Counted from the first letter of the stretch, positions 8,510 through 17,293 are shown. The stretch: DNA of 64,000 bases from Chitinophagales bacterium (GCA_019638515.1 JAHBTS010000007.1:62001-126000), one strand, 5' to 3'. Made by a program: numbers and translations. Notes: generated by a model from the sequence alone, not told the origin.

Positions 8510-9262
8510 TTACCAAACTGCATTTGGGTCGCTGGCGGTTACTTCCGTCATTTCTTCCAGTAATGGCTGAAGGTATTCGCTGTGAAACCCTTTGCGTCCA
8601 CCGAAAACAATTTTGCTTTCATCGGTAGTAGGCAGTTTCAAATTAGCAGCTTCAATAATTGGTGCTATTTTTTCTATCCATTTATGCTTTAATGCAGCCT
8701 CGCCTGCAAACACTTTGTTTGCAATAAGTTCCGCTTCGTGTTCGCCTTCTTCAAATACTCCTAATGCAAAATGCCACGATTCATTCAATGCCTTTTGCAA
8801 GCGGGCATTGGCCTCTTCACTTCCATTTGCCAATTGCTTTAAAAATATATCGGCATGCATGGTGTGGTATTTAATTTCGCCCTTTACTTTTTTTGCCAAC
8901 CATGCCAATGGCTGAAAGCTCGACTCTGCAAGCATTTCGTAACGCAACAATTCTGCATGGTCGAATAAAAAATGGCGTACCAAACTAAAATCGTATTCTG
9001 CAATTGGCAATTCTACCAATTGGCAACACTTAAATTCTTTAGCCGAGCGTTTAAAACCAAGTGTATCGGGGTCGGCTTCACCTAGCTGCTCATGTAAAAT
9101 GGTGTACAATGCCAATGCATGACCTATCTTATCTTGAGCCATACTTGAAAAGGCGAGATCTTCTTCGAGCATGGGTCCAATACCTGTCCATTCGCTATTG
9201 CGATGACCAATAACCAAGGCATCGTCTGCCATCTTAAAAAGTAGTTCGTTTATTGCGTTCAT
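8510..9262 (-). CDS. paaC: 1,2-phenylacetyl-CoA epoxidase, structural subunit PaaC
   Basis: Ferritin-like subunit of the multicomponent monooxygenase that epoxidises the ring of phenylacetyl-CoA; PaaC pairs with PaaA as its non-catalytic partner. The protein is alpha-helical throughout, with LALYTILHEQLGE, YHTMHADIFLKQLANGSEEA and a C-terminus ending DPNAVW that is usual for PaaC. The length of 250 residues fits. It follows paaB by 11 bases and precedes kynU by 60 bases. Confidence 0.94.
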   Translation of the reverse strand: MNAINELLFKMADDALVIGHRNSEWTGIGPMLEEDLAFSSMAQDKIGHALALYTILHEQLGEADPDTLGFKRSAKEFKCCQLVELPIAEYDFSLVRHFLFDHAELLRYEMLAESSFQPLAWLAKKVKGEIKYHTMHADIFLKQLANGSEEANARLQKALNESWHFALGVFEEGEHEAELIANKVFAGEAALKHKWIEKIAPIIEAANLKLPTTDESKIVFGGRKGFHSEYLQPLLEEMTEVTASDPNAVW

Positions 9263-9273
9263 GGTAACTTATT

Positions 9274-9654
9274 TTAAGCAGAAACAGTTGTTTTATTTTT
9301 TTGAAATGCCTCTATTTTATCGCGCACTTTGTAGTACGCAGCTTCGCGATATTGCTTTTCTTGTGTACTATCAAACACCTCTTCATCCTCCGGTGCGTAA
9401 GTAAATACATCGCTGGTTTTTACCACCCATAAATTAGTGGTTTTGCCTCTGCGGGCATATTGCTCTTTTGCATATACCAATGCTAATTCCGGTGAAGATG
9501 CGTGTACAATACCTACGTGAATAGGCTGCTTTCCTTTCTTCTCTTGATGAAAAACTTCCCATGTAACCAAGTGCGAATTGGTTGGCGTAAGTTCGCTTGG
9601 GTTGCTCAAATGCAACCTTTGAACTCTTGGATCTAACGATGTTTTTGAATCCAT
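9274..9654 (-). CDS. paaB: 1,2-phenylacetyl-CoA epoxidase subunit PaaB
   Basis: Small subunit needed for assembly of the PaaABCE epoxidase. The conserved core WEVFHQEKKGKQPIHVGIVHASSPELALVYAKEQYARRGKTTNLWVVKTSDV is present. At 126 residues it is longer than the E. coli protein, with an extra N-terminal stretch and a Lys-rich C-terminus. The gene lies between paaA (36 bases upstream) and paaC (11 bases downstream), the usual order. Confidence 0.93.
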   Translation of the reverse strand: MDSKTSLDPRVQRLHLSNPSELTPTNSHLVTWEVFHQEKKGKQPIHVGIVHASSPELALVYAKEQYARRGKTTNLWVVKTSDVFTYAPEDEEVFDSTQEKQYREAAYYKVRDKIEAFQKNKTTVSA

Positions 9655-9690
9655 ATATCTATACTGCTAATTTTAAGTTGTTTGAAATTT

Positions 9691-10677
9691 TTATGCTAAT
9701 GGAATGGTGTAAGTTTCTTCTTTTCTCATAAGCGCCTGGCGCACCCAGCGACCTGCTTCTTCGGCATACCTACGCACTGCTAATCGCTCTGCATTGCAAG
9801 GTCCATCGCCATTTATCACACGTTTAAATTCATCCCAGTCCGGATCGCTGAATTCCCAAACTCCATCGCTATTCTTATGCAGATTAGCATCTGGCAAGGT
9901 TAAGTCTAACTCCAAAATTTTAGGCACATATTGATCTAAAAACTGATTGCGCATATCGTCATTAGAAGCTAGCTTAATGCGCCATTTCATTAACTTTTCT
10001 GTATGCTGCGAAGATTTATCGCTTGGACCAAAAAAATGCAACAGCGGGCGATACCAACGGTTGAGCGCTTCCTGCAACATAGCTCTTTGTGCAGCGGTGC
10101 CGGTGGCTAAGTACACAAAGTTATCGTGCCCTTGTTTTAGGTGAAAACTTTCTTCGTAGCAAATTCTTTCTAAAGCACGGCAATAGGGGCCGTAAGAGCC
10201 TTTAGAATTTATTACTTGGTTTACAATGGCCGCACCATCTACCAAAAAGCCTATTACGGCAATATCGGCCCATGTTTTGGCAGGATAGTTAAACACATTG
10301 CTGTATTTAGATTTCCCGTTTAATAAATCATCGAGCATTTGCTCGCGAGTTTTTCCTAGTGTTTCTGCTGCGCTGTACAATAATTGCCCATGTCCTATTT
10401 CGTCTTGCACCTTGGCAATGAGCGCTAACTTCCTTCTAAAATTTGGGGCGCGGGTAATCCATGTTCCCTCCGGCAAAGCACCTACAATTTCGCTATGTGC
10501 ATGTTGCTCTATCATGCGAATGAGTTGTCTGCGATATTCTGCCGGCATCCAATCGCCCGGTTCTACTTTTTCGCCTTTAGCTATTTTTGCCTCAAATGCA
10601 GCTAATTTTTCAGAATCTTCCTGCTCTGCTTGCATGCGTTTGGCATCTTCGGGGCTGATGTAAGCGTTTCCGTACAT
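9691..10677 (-). CDS. paaA: 1,2-phenylacetyl-CoA epoxidase, catalytic subunit PaaA
   Basis: Catalytic diiron subunit of phenylacetyl-CoA epoxidase, which converts phenylacetyl-CoA to the 1,2-epoxide using O2 and electrons from PaaE. The ferritin-like diiron ligands are seen in [29 protein letters not shown], and [18 protein letters not shown] (E-x-x-H pattern twice). The 328-residue length is normal. It is the first structural gene after the TetR regulator (23-base gap). No paaE reductase, paaD, paaG, paaZ or paaK is in the window. Confidence 0.96.
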   Translation of the reverse strand: MYGNAYISPEDAKRMQAEQEDSEKLAAFEAKIAKGEKVEPGDWMPAEYRRQLIRMIEQHAHSEIVGALPEGTWITRAPNFRRKLALIAKVQDEIGHGQLLYSAAETLGKTREQMLDDLLNGKSKYSNVFNYPAKTWADIAVIGFLVDGAAIVNQVINSKGSYGPYCRALERICYEESFHLKQGHDNFVYLATGTAAQRAMLQEALNRWYRPLLHFFGPSDKSSQHTEKLMKWRIKLASNDDMRNQFLDQYVPKILELDLTLPDANLHKNSDGVWEFSDPDWDEFKRVINGDGPCNAERLAVRRYAEEAGRWVRQALMRKEETYTIPLA

Positions 10678-10700
10678 ATTTTATGTTTTATATTTTAAAT

Positions 10701-11273
10701 TTAAGTTGTAATGCCGTTCAATAAAATACCGGTTATATGATTGGCAATAGTTTCTATCTCCGTTTTTTTATTGCTGCGACTAAGTTCGTGCGTAGCATTC
10801 AGTGCTGCCAAAACAGTTAAGGTGGCCAAACGCACATCTACAGCAGCAAACTCCTTGCTTTCGATACCGTTCTTAATCAAATCTCTAAACTTCTGTTGGT
10901 AACTGTTTCGCAATTTCCTGAACTTAATCATATCGCTACCCTCCAAGAAAATCCATTCTTCAAAAAATACGGTAGTGGCTTCTGTATTATTGTATATAAC
11001 TTGAACGTGTGCCCGAATTGCCGCAGATAGCTTATCTGTATTACTTCTTTTATTTTCAACAGCTTCGTTAAACGCTTGAAAAAACTGCTCGGCAATATCA
11101 AAGCAAATTTCTTTTAGCAATTCATGCTTGGAGTTAAAATGATTGTAAATACTCGGAGCTTCCACTCCCACCTCTTTTGCTAAATCGCGCATAGAAGTGG
11201 CGGCATATCCTTTTTCTCTAAAAAGCTTTTGTGCCGAAAAGCGAATATGTTCTTTACGAGAAACCAACGACAT
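10701..11273 (-). CDS. TetR-family regulator, PaaR-like
   Basis: Predicted repressor of the downstream paaABC genes. The N-terminal helix-turn-helix is clear (IRFSAQKLFREKGYAATSMRDLAKEVGVEAPSIYNHFNSKHELL), and the rest is an all-helical ligand domain. ATG at 11273 is preferred: the longer frame from TTG 11282 would start inside an operator palindrome and carry MLV in front of MSLVSRKEHI. Two 14-bp palindromes flank the -7 box just before this start, which suggests autoregulation together with paaABC. In Thermus, the paa TetR repressor responds to phenylacetyl-CoA; that effector is inferred here. Confidence 0.9.
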   Translation of the reverse strand: MSLVSRKEHIRFSAQKLFREKGYAATSMRDLAKEVGVEAPSIYNHFNSKHELLKEICFDIAEQFFQAFNEAVENKRSNTDKLSAAIRAHVQVIYNNTEATTVFFEEWIFLEGSDMIKFRKLRNSYQQKFRDLIKNGIESKEFAAVDVRLATLTVLAALNATHELSRSNKKTEIETIANHITGILLNGITT

Positions 11274-11275
11274 AA

Positions 11276-11308
11276 CTAACAACTGTTAGCGAAACTAACG
11301 CTTGTTAG
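11276..11308 (-). promoter_or_regulatory. Paired PaaR-type operators over the tetR-paaABC promoter
   Basis: Two imperfect 14-bp palindromes, CTAACAACTGTTAG (11276-11289) and CTAACGCTTGTTAG (11295-11308), have centres 19 bp apart. Both fit the form CnAAC-N4-GTTnG. As I recall it, the Thermus PaaR operator is CNAACGNNCGTTNG, which these closely resemble. The first covers the predicted transcription start and the second overlaps the -7 box, so binding would block the promoter. Confidence 0.7.
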
Positions 11309-11321
11309 TTTAATTTCCAAA
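11290..11321 (-). promoter_or_regulatory. Promoter of tetR-paaABC
   Basis: On the minus strand: TTTG (11321-11318), a 20-base spacer, then TAGTTTCG (11297-11290), a variant of the Bacteroidota -33/-7 promoter. The start would fall near 11284, about 11 bases before the ATG at 11273. The promoter is interleaved with the two operators. Confidence 0.55.
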
Positions 11322-11326
11322 TACCA

Positions 11327-12415
11327 CTACTTAAATGGGTTTGAAAAGGCGGTATCGCTCACAAATGAAGGGTCGTCTAGTGTTTTAAGAAACGCTATTA
11401 AATCGCTCTTTTCTTGATTGGTTAAGTGTAAGCCGCCAACATTTATTTTCTTCATATTAGGCGACACATTGGGTGAATAATGCAAACTATCGCTATAAAA
11501 ATTTACTACCTGCTCTAAAGTTTGAAACCGTCCATCGCGCATGTAGGGTGCTGTATAAGATAAATTCCTAACCGTTGGTACTTTAAACTTGCCATAATCA
11601 TCGGTAGAGCCTGTTACTTTTCCCAAACCGATGTCTTTAAAATCTGCCAACGTTGCAACAGAATCCAAAGCATTGTTTTCAAAACCATTGTGCGTAAAGG
11701 TTAGGTATGGGCCATCGGTATGGCAATGAAAACAATCGCCCTTTTCGGTACTAAAAATATCGAACCCACGTTGTTCTTCGGGTGTAAAGGAGTACATCCC
11801 GCGCTTAGACTTATCGAAATTGGAATTGGTAGAAATTGCGGTACGCATAAACATTCCAATAGCTCTAAATATTTTATCTTGCGTAATAGTACCCGGGCGG
11901 CCAAATGCCTTTTTAAATAATTGCACATACCGTTCTTGTTTTTCGAGGCGGTTCATTACCTGTTCTGCAACAAAATGTTGTTCATCAAGCAAAGCGTCTT
12001 TTGCTGCATCTTCTAAAGAACGTTGGCGACCATCCCAAAAAAGTTGCTTCATCCAAATCGAGTTTTGAATAGAAGGCGTGTTACGTTTAGTGGAGCCGCT
12101 TAAATTTATACTAAACTGTTTGCCATCGGTAAATGCGTGCTGCGGATTATGGCAGGTGGCGCAACTTAGAGAACTATCGCTCGAAACAATAGGATCCCAG
12201 AACAACATTCTTCCCAGCAAAATACCCTCTTTTGTAAATGTAGAATCCGGAAACTTACGATAAATATTGGAGGGTTGCGGACGCACAAGCGCATACGGTG
12301 TTCCCACATAAGCACTGTCTGGCTCTTCTACCGGAGAATCCTTTTTGCATGACGTAACGCCTAGTATTATTACTACAACAATTGCAAAACTTAGATTCTT
12401 AAACAAAGACAACAT
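11327..12415 (-). CDS. Di-heme cytochrome c peroxidase / MauG family lipoprotein (MbnH-like)
   Basis: Periplasmic-side di-heme protein of the bacterial cytochrome c peroxidase/MauG superfamily. It has a lipoprotein signal (lipobox GVTSC, Cys23), a first heme site CATCH at residues 85-89 and a second CFHCH at 228-232. The family segments RNTPSIQNSIWMKQLFWDGR and VPTVRNLSYTAPYMRDGR are present. Length is 362 residues. It lies 20 bases after an MbnP-family gene. In the known MbnH-MbnP pair the di-heme enzyme oxidises a tryptophan of MbnP to kynurenine to make a copper site. That role is inferred from the pairing; ordinary peroxidase activity is the alternative. Confidence 0.9.
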   Translation of the reverse strand: MLSLFKNLSFAIVVVIILGVTSCKKDSPVEEPDSAYVGTPYALVRPQPSNIYRKFPDSTFTKEGILLGRMLFWDPIVSSDSSLSCATCHNPQHAFTDGKQFSINLSGSTKRNTPSIQNSIWMKQLFWDGRQRSLEDAAKDALLDEQHFVAEQVMNRLEKQERYVQLFKKAFGRPGTITQDKIFRAIGMFMRTAISTNSNFDKSKRGMYSFTPEEQRGFDIFSTEKGDCFHCHTDGPYLTFTHNGFENNALDSVATLADFKDIGLGKVTGSTDDYGKFKVPTVRNLSYTAPYMRDGRFQTLEQVVNFYSDSLHYSPNVSPNMKKINVGGLHLTNQEKSDLIAFLKTLDDPSFVSDTAFSNPFK

Positions 12416-12435
12416 ATTTATTACAAACTTGGATA

Positions 12436-13182
12436 TTATTCAAACGAGAATGCCTTGGAGAAATTATCGGCAAATTTAATGGCGGTATCAAAGTTCTTAT
12501 TGTTGGTTTTATCTGAATGCGTGTAGCTTTCTTCATAATTACTAATATCTATATCGTTTGTGCCGTTACGGAATATCTGGTTGATATTTAAGTTAAGTGT
12601 AGCTGTATTATCACCCTCCTTTAGCTCTATATTCTTTTCAATTTCTACGGCTCTGTATAATTCATCTGTTCCAACGTCATAAACAAGTAAGTTGTTGAAT
12701 TTATTACTTCCATCCACATCACTCCTTCCATCTACACGAATAAAAATATACTTTAACCATCCCCAATATAATTCATCGAAAGTTTGCCGAGGGTCGTTTG
12801 CGGGAGCATCTGCCGGCAACACATTGTTTTGTTCAGGAGTAAGCCCAACACCAAACTTCAGTTTTGTATATTTTCCTACGGGCAACTGTTGCAATTGCAG
12901 CAACTGGGTGCTTGCCACGTTGTAATCCACACAAACTATATCTGCCAATTTCACTTCTGTGTTATCTTCTTTTACCAAACGTATATTAGATAAAAAGTAT
13001 TTGAACTTTTCGAACTTATACTTATAGCCTACACTATCGGTGTATTCTGTTTTCAATGCAATCTTTTGATGATTAAACTCTGCCGTAAAATTCACATTGA
13101 GTGCAGCAGTGGCTTCTTTCTTCTTACATGCAGTAACTGAAAGAAGCGACAACAGTATTGATACAAAAAGTAATTTTTTCAT
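12436..13182 (-). CDS. MbnP-family lipoprotein, probable copper-binding protein
   Basis: Lipoprotein (lipobox SVTAC, Cys19) whose body fits the MbnP family: an N-terminal beta strand region (LNVNFTAEFNHQKIALK), KYKFEKFKYFLSNIRLV, GKYTKLKFGVGLTPEQNN and the hallmark LYWGWLKYIFIRVDGR (Trp140, Trp142), then YDVGTDEL-R-VEI. MbnP binds copper at a site built from a kynurenine made by its MbnH partner, and an MbnH-like gene follows directly. ATG 13182 is chosen because a candidate -7 box, TAAATTTG, lies at 13205-13212 and because the resulting signal peptide is compact; ATG 13200 would add six residues. Confidence 0.82.
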   Translation of the reverse strand: MKKLLFVSILLSLLSVTACKKKEATAALNVNFTAEFNHQKIALKTEYTDSVGYKYKFEKFKYFLSNIRLVKEDNTEVKLADIVCVDYNVASTQLLQLQQLPVGKYTKLKFGVGLTPEQNNVLPADAPANDPRQTFDELYWGWLKYIFIRVDGRSDVDGSNKFNNLLVYDVGTDELYRAVEIEKNIELKEGDNTATLNLNINQIFRNGTNDIDISNYEESYTHSDKTNNKNFDTAIKFADNFSKAFSFE

Positions 13183-13204
13183 AATTATGTTTTCAAACAT
13201 AACA

Positions 13205-13212
13205 CAAATTTA
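13205..13212 (-). promoter_or_regulatory. Candidate -7 box for the MbnP/MbnH pair
   Basis: TAAATTTG on the minus strand, a full match to TAnnTTTG, 22 bases before the ATG at 13182. No good TTG was seen 19-21 bp upstream. Confidence 0.42.
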
Positions 13213-13250
13213 TAGCACTTAAGTTGCCGTAAGAAAATGTAAACTAAACA

Positions 13251-13281
13251 TTTGTTAAGCCGGAGCGCTCTATTATTTTCG
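13251..13281 (+). promoter_or_regulatory. Promoter of the nucleotide-sugar operon
   Basis: TTTG (13251-13254), a 19-base spacer and TATTTTCG (13274-13281), a near-consensus Bacteroidota promoter. Transcription would start near 13287, about 27 bases before the ATG at 13314. Confidence 0.55.
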
Positions 13282-13313
13282 CACCTGCCTCTTTCAATAA
13301 GCAATGTAATTAG

Positions 13314-14288
13314 ATGAACAAAAAAAGAGTTTTGATAACCGGAGCAGCCGGTTTTTTGGGTTCGCATTTGTGCGACAGGTTTATTAAAGAAGGTTTTCAT
13401 GTTATTGGCATGGATAACCTAATTACCGGAGATTTAAAAAACATAGAACACCTCTTTAAGTTAGAGAACTTTGAATTTTATCATCACGATGTTTCAAAGT
13501 TTGTGCACATACCCGGAGAACTGCACTACATCTTGCATTTTGCTTCGCCTGCTTCGCCTATAGATTATTTAAAAATTCCCATTCAAACCTTAAAAGTAGG
13601 TTCGCTCGGCACACATAATTTATTGGGGCTGGCAAAAGCAAAAGGAGCCCGAATACTGGTAGCTTCTACCTCCGAAGTATATGGCGATCCACTTGTTCAT
13701 CCACAAAGCGAAGACTATTGGGGCAATGTAAATCCGGTAGGTCCACGCGGTGTGTACGATGAAGCCAAGCGCTTTCAAGAAGCCATTACGATGGCATACC
13801 ACACCTACCACGGAGTAGAAACAAGAATAGTACGCATTTTTAATACTTACGGACCTCGTATGCGGCTGAATGATGGAAGAGTACTACCCGCATTTATTGG
13901 CCAAGCACTGCGAGGTGAAGACTTAACCATGTTTGGAGACGGCAGCCAAACCCGTTCTTTTTGCTACGTAGATGACTTGGTAGAAGGTATTTACCGCTTA
14001 CTTTTAAGCAACTACCACTTACCTGTAAACATTGGCAATCCCGATGAAATTTCCATTAAAGAATTTGGCGAAGAAATCTTGAAATTAACCGGTTCTAACC
14101 AAAAACTCATATCAAAACCATTACCGGTAGATGATCCCAAACAACGCCAACCAAACATCGCCAAGGCAAAAGAATTGCTCGGGTGGGAACCTAAAGTAAG
14201 CCGTTCCGAAGGCTTAAAGATTACTTATGAATACTTTAAAAGTTTGCCAAAGGAAATTTTATTTGATTCGCGCCATAAATTTGAATAA
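13314..14288 (+). CDS. UDP-glucuronate decarboxylase (UDP-xylose synthase type)
   Basis: SDR enzyme that converts UDP-glucuronate to UDP-xylose (NAD+-dependent oxidation, decarboxylation, reduction) for surface polysaccharides. It has the Rossmann motif [55 protein letters not shown] (typical UXS wording), [10 protein letters not shown] and the catalytic [10 protein letters not shown]. Length is 324 residues. It is first in a four-gene operon: the next ATG follows its stop directly. No UDP-glucose dehydrogenase is recognised nearby unless the gene at 14916 supplies it. Confidence 0.9.
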   Translation: MNKKRVLITGAAGFLGSHLCDRFIKEGFHVIGMDNLITGDLKNIEHLFKLENFEFYHHDVSKFVHIPGELHYILHFASPASPIDYLKIPIQTLKVGSLGTHNLLGLAKAKGARILVASTSEVYGDPLVHPQSEDYWGNVNPVGPRGVYDEAKRFQEAITMAYHTYHGVETRIVRIFNTYGPRMRLNDGRVLPAFIGQALRGEDLTMFGDGSQTRSFCYVDDLVEGIYRLLLSNYHLPVNIGNPDEISIKEFGEEILKLTGSNQKLISKPLPVDDPKQRQPNIAKAKELLGWEPKVSRSEGLKITYEYFKSLPKEILFDSRHKFE

Positions 14289-14870
14289 ATGAGTGTTACC
14301 AAAGAGTATTATGTTCACGAAAGCGCCATTGTAGATGAAGGCTGCACCATTGGCAAAGGCACTAAAGTTTGGCATTTCAGCCATATTATGCCCAATTGTA
14401 CAATTGGCGAAAACTGTAATATCGGACAAAACGTAGTAGTAAGTCCCAATGTGGTTTTAGGTAATAATGTAAAAATTCAAAACAACGTATCCATTTACAC
14501 AGGCGTAATTTGTGAAGACGATGTTTTCTTAGGCCCATCAATGGTTTTCACCAATGTTACCAACCCGCGAAGTGCCGTAAACAGAAGAGGACAATACGCT
14601 AAAACTACCGTAAAAAAAGGCGCTTCCATTGGAGCCAATGCCACCATTGTTTGCGGACACGATATTGGTGAGTTTGCCTTTATTGGTGCAGGAGCCGTAG
14701 TTACCAAACATATTCCGGCTTACGCACTGGTTGTAGGAAATCCCGCCAAACAGATTGGTTGGATGAGCGAATACGGACACCGCCTTCAATTTAACGAAGC
14801 AGGCATAGCAGAATGCCCGGAAAGCAAAGAAAAGTATGAACTTAAAAACGGCACTGTAACCAAACTATAA
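14289..14870 (+). CDS. Left-handed beta-helix acetyltransferase, WbpD/WlbB-like
   Basis: Hexapeptide-repeat acyltransferase. It begins [31 protein letters not shown], the typical opening of UDP-2-acetamido-3-amino-2,3-dideoxyglucuronate N-acetyltransferases (WbpD/WlbB), and continues with hexad repeats ([35 protein letters not shown]) and [28 protein letters not shown]. Expected product: a di-N-acetylated uronic-acid nucleotide sugar. The start codon touches the stop of the preceding gene. The oxidase and aminotransferase (WbpB, WbpE) that would supply its substrate are not in the window, so the exact sugar is uncertain. Confidence 0.88.
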   Translation: MSVTKEYYVHESAIVDEGCTIGKGTKVWHFSHIMPNCTIGENCNIGQNVVVSPNVVLGNNVKIQNNVSIYTGVICEDDVFLGPSMVFTNVTNPRSAVNRRGQYAKTTVKKGASIGANATIVCGHDIGEFAFIGAGAVVTKHIPAYALVVGNPAKQIGWMSEYGHRLQFNEAGIAECPESKEKYELKNGTVTKL

Positions 14871-14915
14871 ACACCTCGTTTAAAAACTACTGAATAAAAA
14901 AATAGAAATAAAAAA

Positions 14916-16205
14916 ATGGTAGAGCAATTACTAAATAAAGAAAAGAAATTAGCAGTTATTGGATTGGGTTATGTAGGCTTACCCATAGCATTAGAGTTTG
15001 CAAAAACAATTTCCGTTATAGGTTTCGATATTAGCCAAAAACGTATCGAAATGATGAAAAACGGTATAGACCCAAGCGAAGAGTTAGATAGCAGCGAATT
15101 TGAAAATCGCGATATAAAATTCACAGCCGATTTAAACGATTTAAAAGAAGCCAACTTCTTTATTGTTGCCGTACCAACCCCTGTGGATACACACAATGTA
15201 CCCGATTTAAAACCGGTACTCTCCGCTTCCGATACTATTGGAAAAGTAATAAAAAAGGGCGATTACGTAGTATATGAAAGCACTGTTTACCCCGGCTGCA
15301 CCGAAGAAGATTGCTTGCCTGTAATTGAAAAAATATCAGGCCTAAAAATGGGTGTAGATTTTAAATTGGGTTATTCCCCCGAAAGAATAAACCCGGGCGA
15401 TAAAAACCACACGTTGCCTAAAATTGTAAAAGTAGTTTCAGGCTGCGATGAAGAAAGTGCCGATGTAATTGCTCGCACATACGAAATTGTAGTAAAAGCA
15501 GGCGTTCACCGCGCCAGCAGCATAAAAGTTGCCGAAGCAGCCAAAATTATTGAAAACACTCAGCGCGATTTAAACATTGCGCTCATGAATGAACTTTCGC
15601 ACATTTTCGACCTCATGGGTATAAACACCTATGAAGTACTCGAAGCAGCCGGCACCAAATGGAACTTCTTGAAGTTTTTCCCAGGCTTAGTTGGCGGCCA
15701 CTGCATTGGTGTAGATCCATATTACCTAACCTATAAAGCAGCAGAATTGGGCTATACTTCCGAAGTAATTCTTGCCGGAAGAAAAATAAACGATGGCATG
15801 GGAGCTTACATAGCCAAAAAATTAGTACAGCAACTCATAAAGAAAAACAAGCAAATAGCCACAACCAAAGTGCTTGTAATGGGTGCTACCTTTAAAGAAA
15901 ACGTAAGCGATATTAGAAACAGTAAAGTCGTAGATGTAATTCGTGAATTGCACAACTACTCTGTAAATGTTGAAGTTACCGATCCTTTTGCCGACCACGA
16001 AGATTTTCACCACGAATACGAAATAAGCCTAGTAAAAGAAGCCGGTACAGACTACGATGCTGTAATTATTGCCGTAAACCACGACCAATTCAGCAACTTA
16101 AAAGATGAAGACTTTAAGAACATCTTAAAACCCGATGGTATTGTGATAGATGTAAAAGGACTACTTAGAAAAAAAATAAAAGCATTTGAATACTGGAGTT
16201 TATAA
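14916..16205 (+). CDS. UDP-N-acetylhexosamine 6-dehydrogenase (TviB/WbpO type)
   Basis: NAD+-dependent nucleotide-sugar dehydrogenase that oxidises C6 of a UDP-N-acetylhexosamine to the uronic acid. The Rossmann motif LAVIGLGYVGLPIALEF, the central VYESTVYPGCTEEDCLPV and YSPERINPGDKNH, and the catalytic cysteine in GLVGGHCIGVDPYYL are all present. The stretch SSIKVAEAAKIIENTQRDLNIALMNEL and the 429-residue length favour the TviB/WbpO/CapL group over UDP-glucose dehydrogenase. It lies 45 bases after the acetyltransferase and probably supplies the uronic acid that it acts on. Confidence 0.92.
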   Translation: MVEQLLNKEKKLAVIGLGYVGLPIALEFAKTISVIGFDISQKRIEMMKNGIDPSEELDSSEFENRDIKFTADLNDLKEANFFIVAVPTPVDTHNVPDLKPVLSASDTIGKVIKKGDYVVYESTVYPGCTEEDCLPVIEKISGLKMGVDFKLGYSPERINPGDKNHTLPKIVKVVSGCDEESADVIARTYEIVVKAGVHRASSIKVAEAAKIIENTQRDLNIALMNELSHIFDLMGINTYEVLEAAGTKWNFLKFFPGLVGGHCIGVDPYYLTYKAAELGYTSEVILAGRKINDGMGAYIAKKLVQQLIKKNKQIATTKVLVMGATFKENVSDIRNSKVVDVIRELHNYSVNVEVTDPFADHEDFHHEYEISLVKEAGTDYDAVIIAVNHDQFSNLKDEDFKNILKPDGIVIDVKGLLRKKIKAFEYWSL

Positions 16206-16222
16206 TTAGAAACGCATTTTCA

Positions 16223-17293
16223 ATGAAAAAAATACTCATTACCGGAGGTGCCGGATTTATTGGTTCGCACGTAGTGCGCTTATTTGTAAATAAGTATTCC
16301 AACCACGATATTGTAAACTTAGATAAGCTTACCTATGCCGGCAATCTTGAAAATCTGAAAGACATTGAAAATGCGCCCAACTACACCTTTGTAAAAGGCG
16401 ATATTACCGATGCCGAATTTGTAAATCAATTATTTGATGAACACGATTTTGCAGCCGTAATTCACTTAGCAGCAGAAAGCCACGTAGATAGAAGCATCAG
16501 CAACCCATTAGATTTTGTACTTTCAAATGTAGTGGGCACAGTAAACCTGTTGAATGCAGCCAAGCGCATTTGGCATTGCAGTAAAGACAAGCCCATGCCG
16601 CAAAACAAAATATTTTACCACGTATCTACCGATGAAGTGTATGGTTCCTTGGGCGAAACGGGCTATTTTTTAGAAACAACTTCCTACGATCCCCAATCGC
16701 CTTACTCTGCTTCTAAAGCAGCCAGCGACCATTTTGTTCGCGCCTATTACAACACCTACAATCTACCTGTAGTTTTAAGTAATTGTTCCAATAATTATGG
16801 CTCACACCAATTTCCCGAAAAGCTAATTCCCCTTTTTATAAACAACATCCGCAACAGCAAGCCATTGCCTGTATATGGCGATGGAAAATACACCCGCGAC
16901 TGGTTGTTTGTAGAAGACCATGCCACCGCAATTGATACGATTCTACACAACGGGAAATTAGGCGACACCTATAATATAGGAGGTTTCAATGAATGGCAAA
17001 ACATAGAACTTATTAAGCTCCTTTGCCAAATTATGGATAAAAAATTAAACCGCCCCGAAGGTGAAAGCCAAAAACTAATTACTTACGTAAAAGATCGCCC
17101 CGGGCACGATAGACGCTATGCTATTGACGCTTCTAAGCTAAACAAAGAATTAGGATGGAAACCATCCGTAACTTTTGAAGAAGGATTAGAACGCACCGTA
17201 GATTGGTATCTTGCCAACGAAACATGGCTCAACAATGTAACCTCAGGGGCTTATCAAAAATACTACGAAGCGCAATATCAAACAGCCGGATAA
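16223..17293 (+). CDS. rfbB: dTDP-glucose 4,6-dehydratase
   Basis: SDR enzyme that makes dTDP-4-keto-6-deoxyglucose, the precursor of rhamnose and other 6-deoxy sugars. It has ILITGGAGFIGSHVVR, LDKLTYAGNLENL, HLAAESHVDRSI, STDEVYGSLG, the catalytic YSASKAASDH, and VYGDGKYTRDWLFVEDH. At 356 residues the length is normal. It closes the operon 17 bases after the dehydrogenase. Its 3' end overlaps the convergent truA by 16 bases. rfbA, rfbC and rfbD are not in the window. Confidence 0.96.
   Translation: MKKILITGGAGFIGSHVVRLFVNKYSNHDIVNLDKLTYAGNLENLKDIENAPNYTFVKGDITDAEFVNQLFDEHDFAAVIHLAAESHVDRSISNPLDFVLSNVVGTVNLLNAAKRIWHCSKDKPMPQNKIFYHVSTDEVYGSLGETGYFLETTSYDPQSPYSASKAASDHFVRAYYNTYNLPVVLSNCSNNYGSHQFPEKLIPLFINNIRNSKPLPVYGDGKYTRDWLFVEDHATAIDTILHNGKLGDTYNIGGFNEWQNIELIKLLCQIMDKKLNRPEGESQKLITYVKDRPGHDRRYAIDASKLNKELGWKPSVTFEEGLERTVDWYLANETWLNNVTSGAYQKYYEAQYQTAG

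Noticed and set aside
7196-13182. kynU as supplier or partner of the kynurenine in the MbnP-like protein.
   Set aside because: Kynureninase acts on free kynurenine in the cytoplasm, while the MbnP kynurenine is made in place on an exported protein. The paa operon also separates the two loci.
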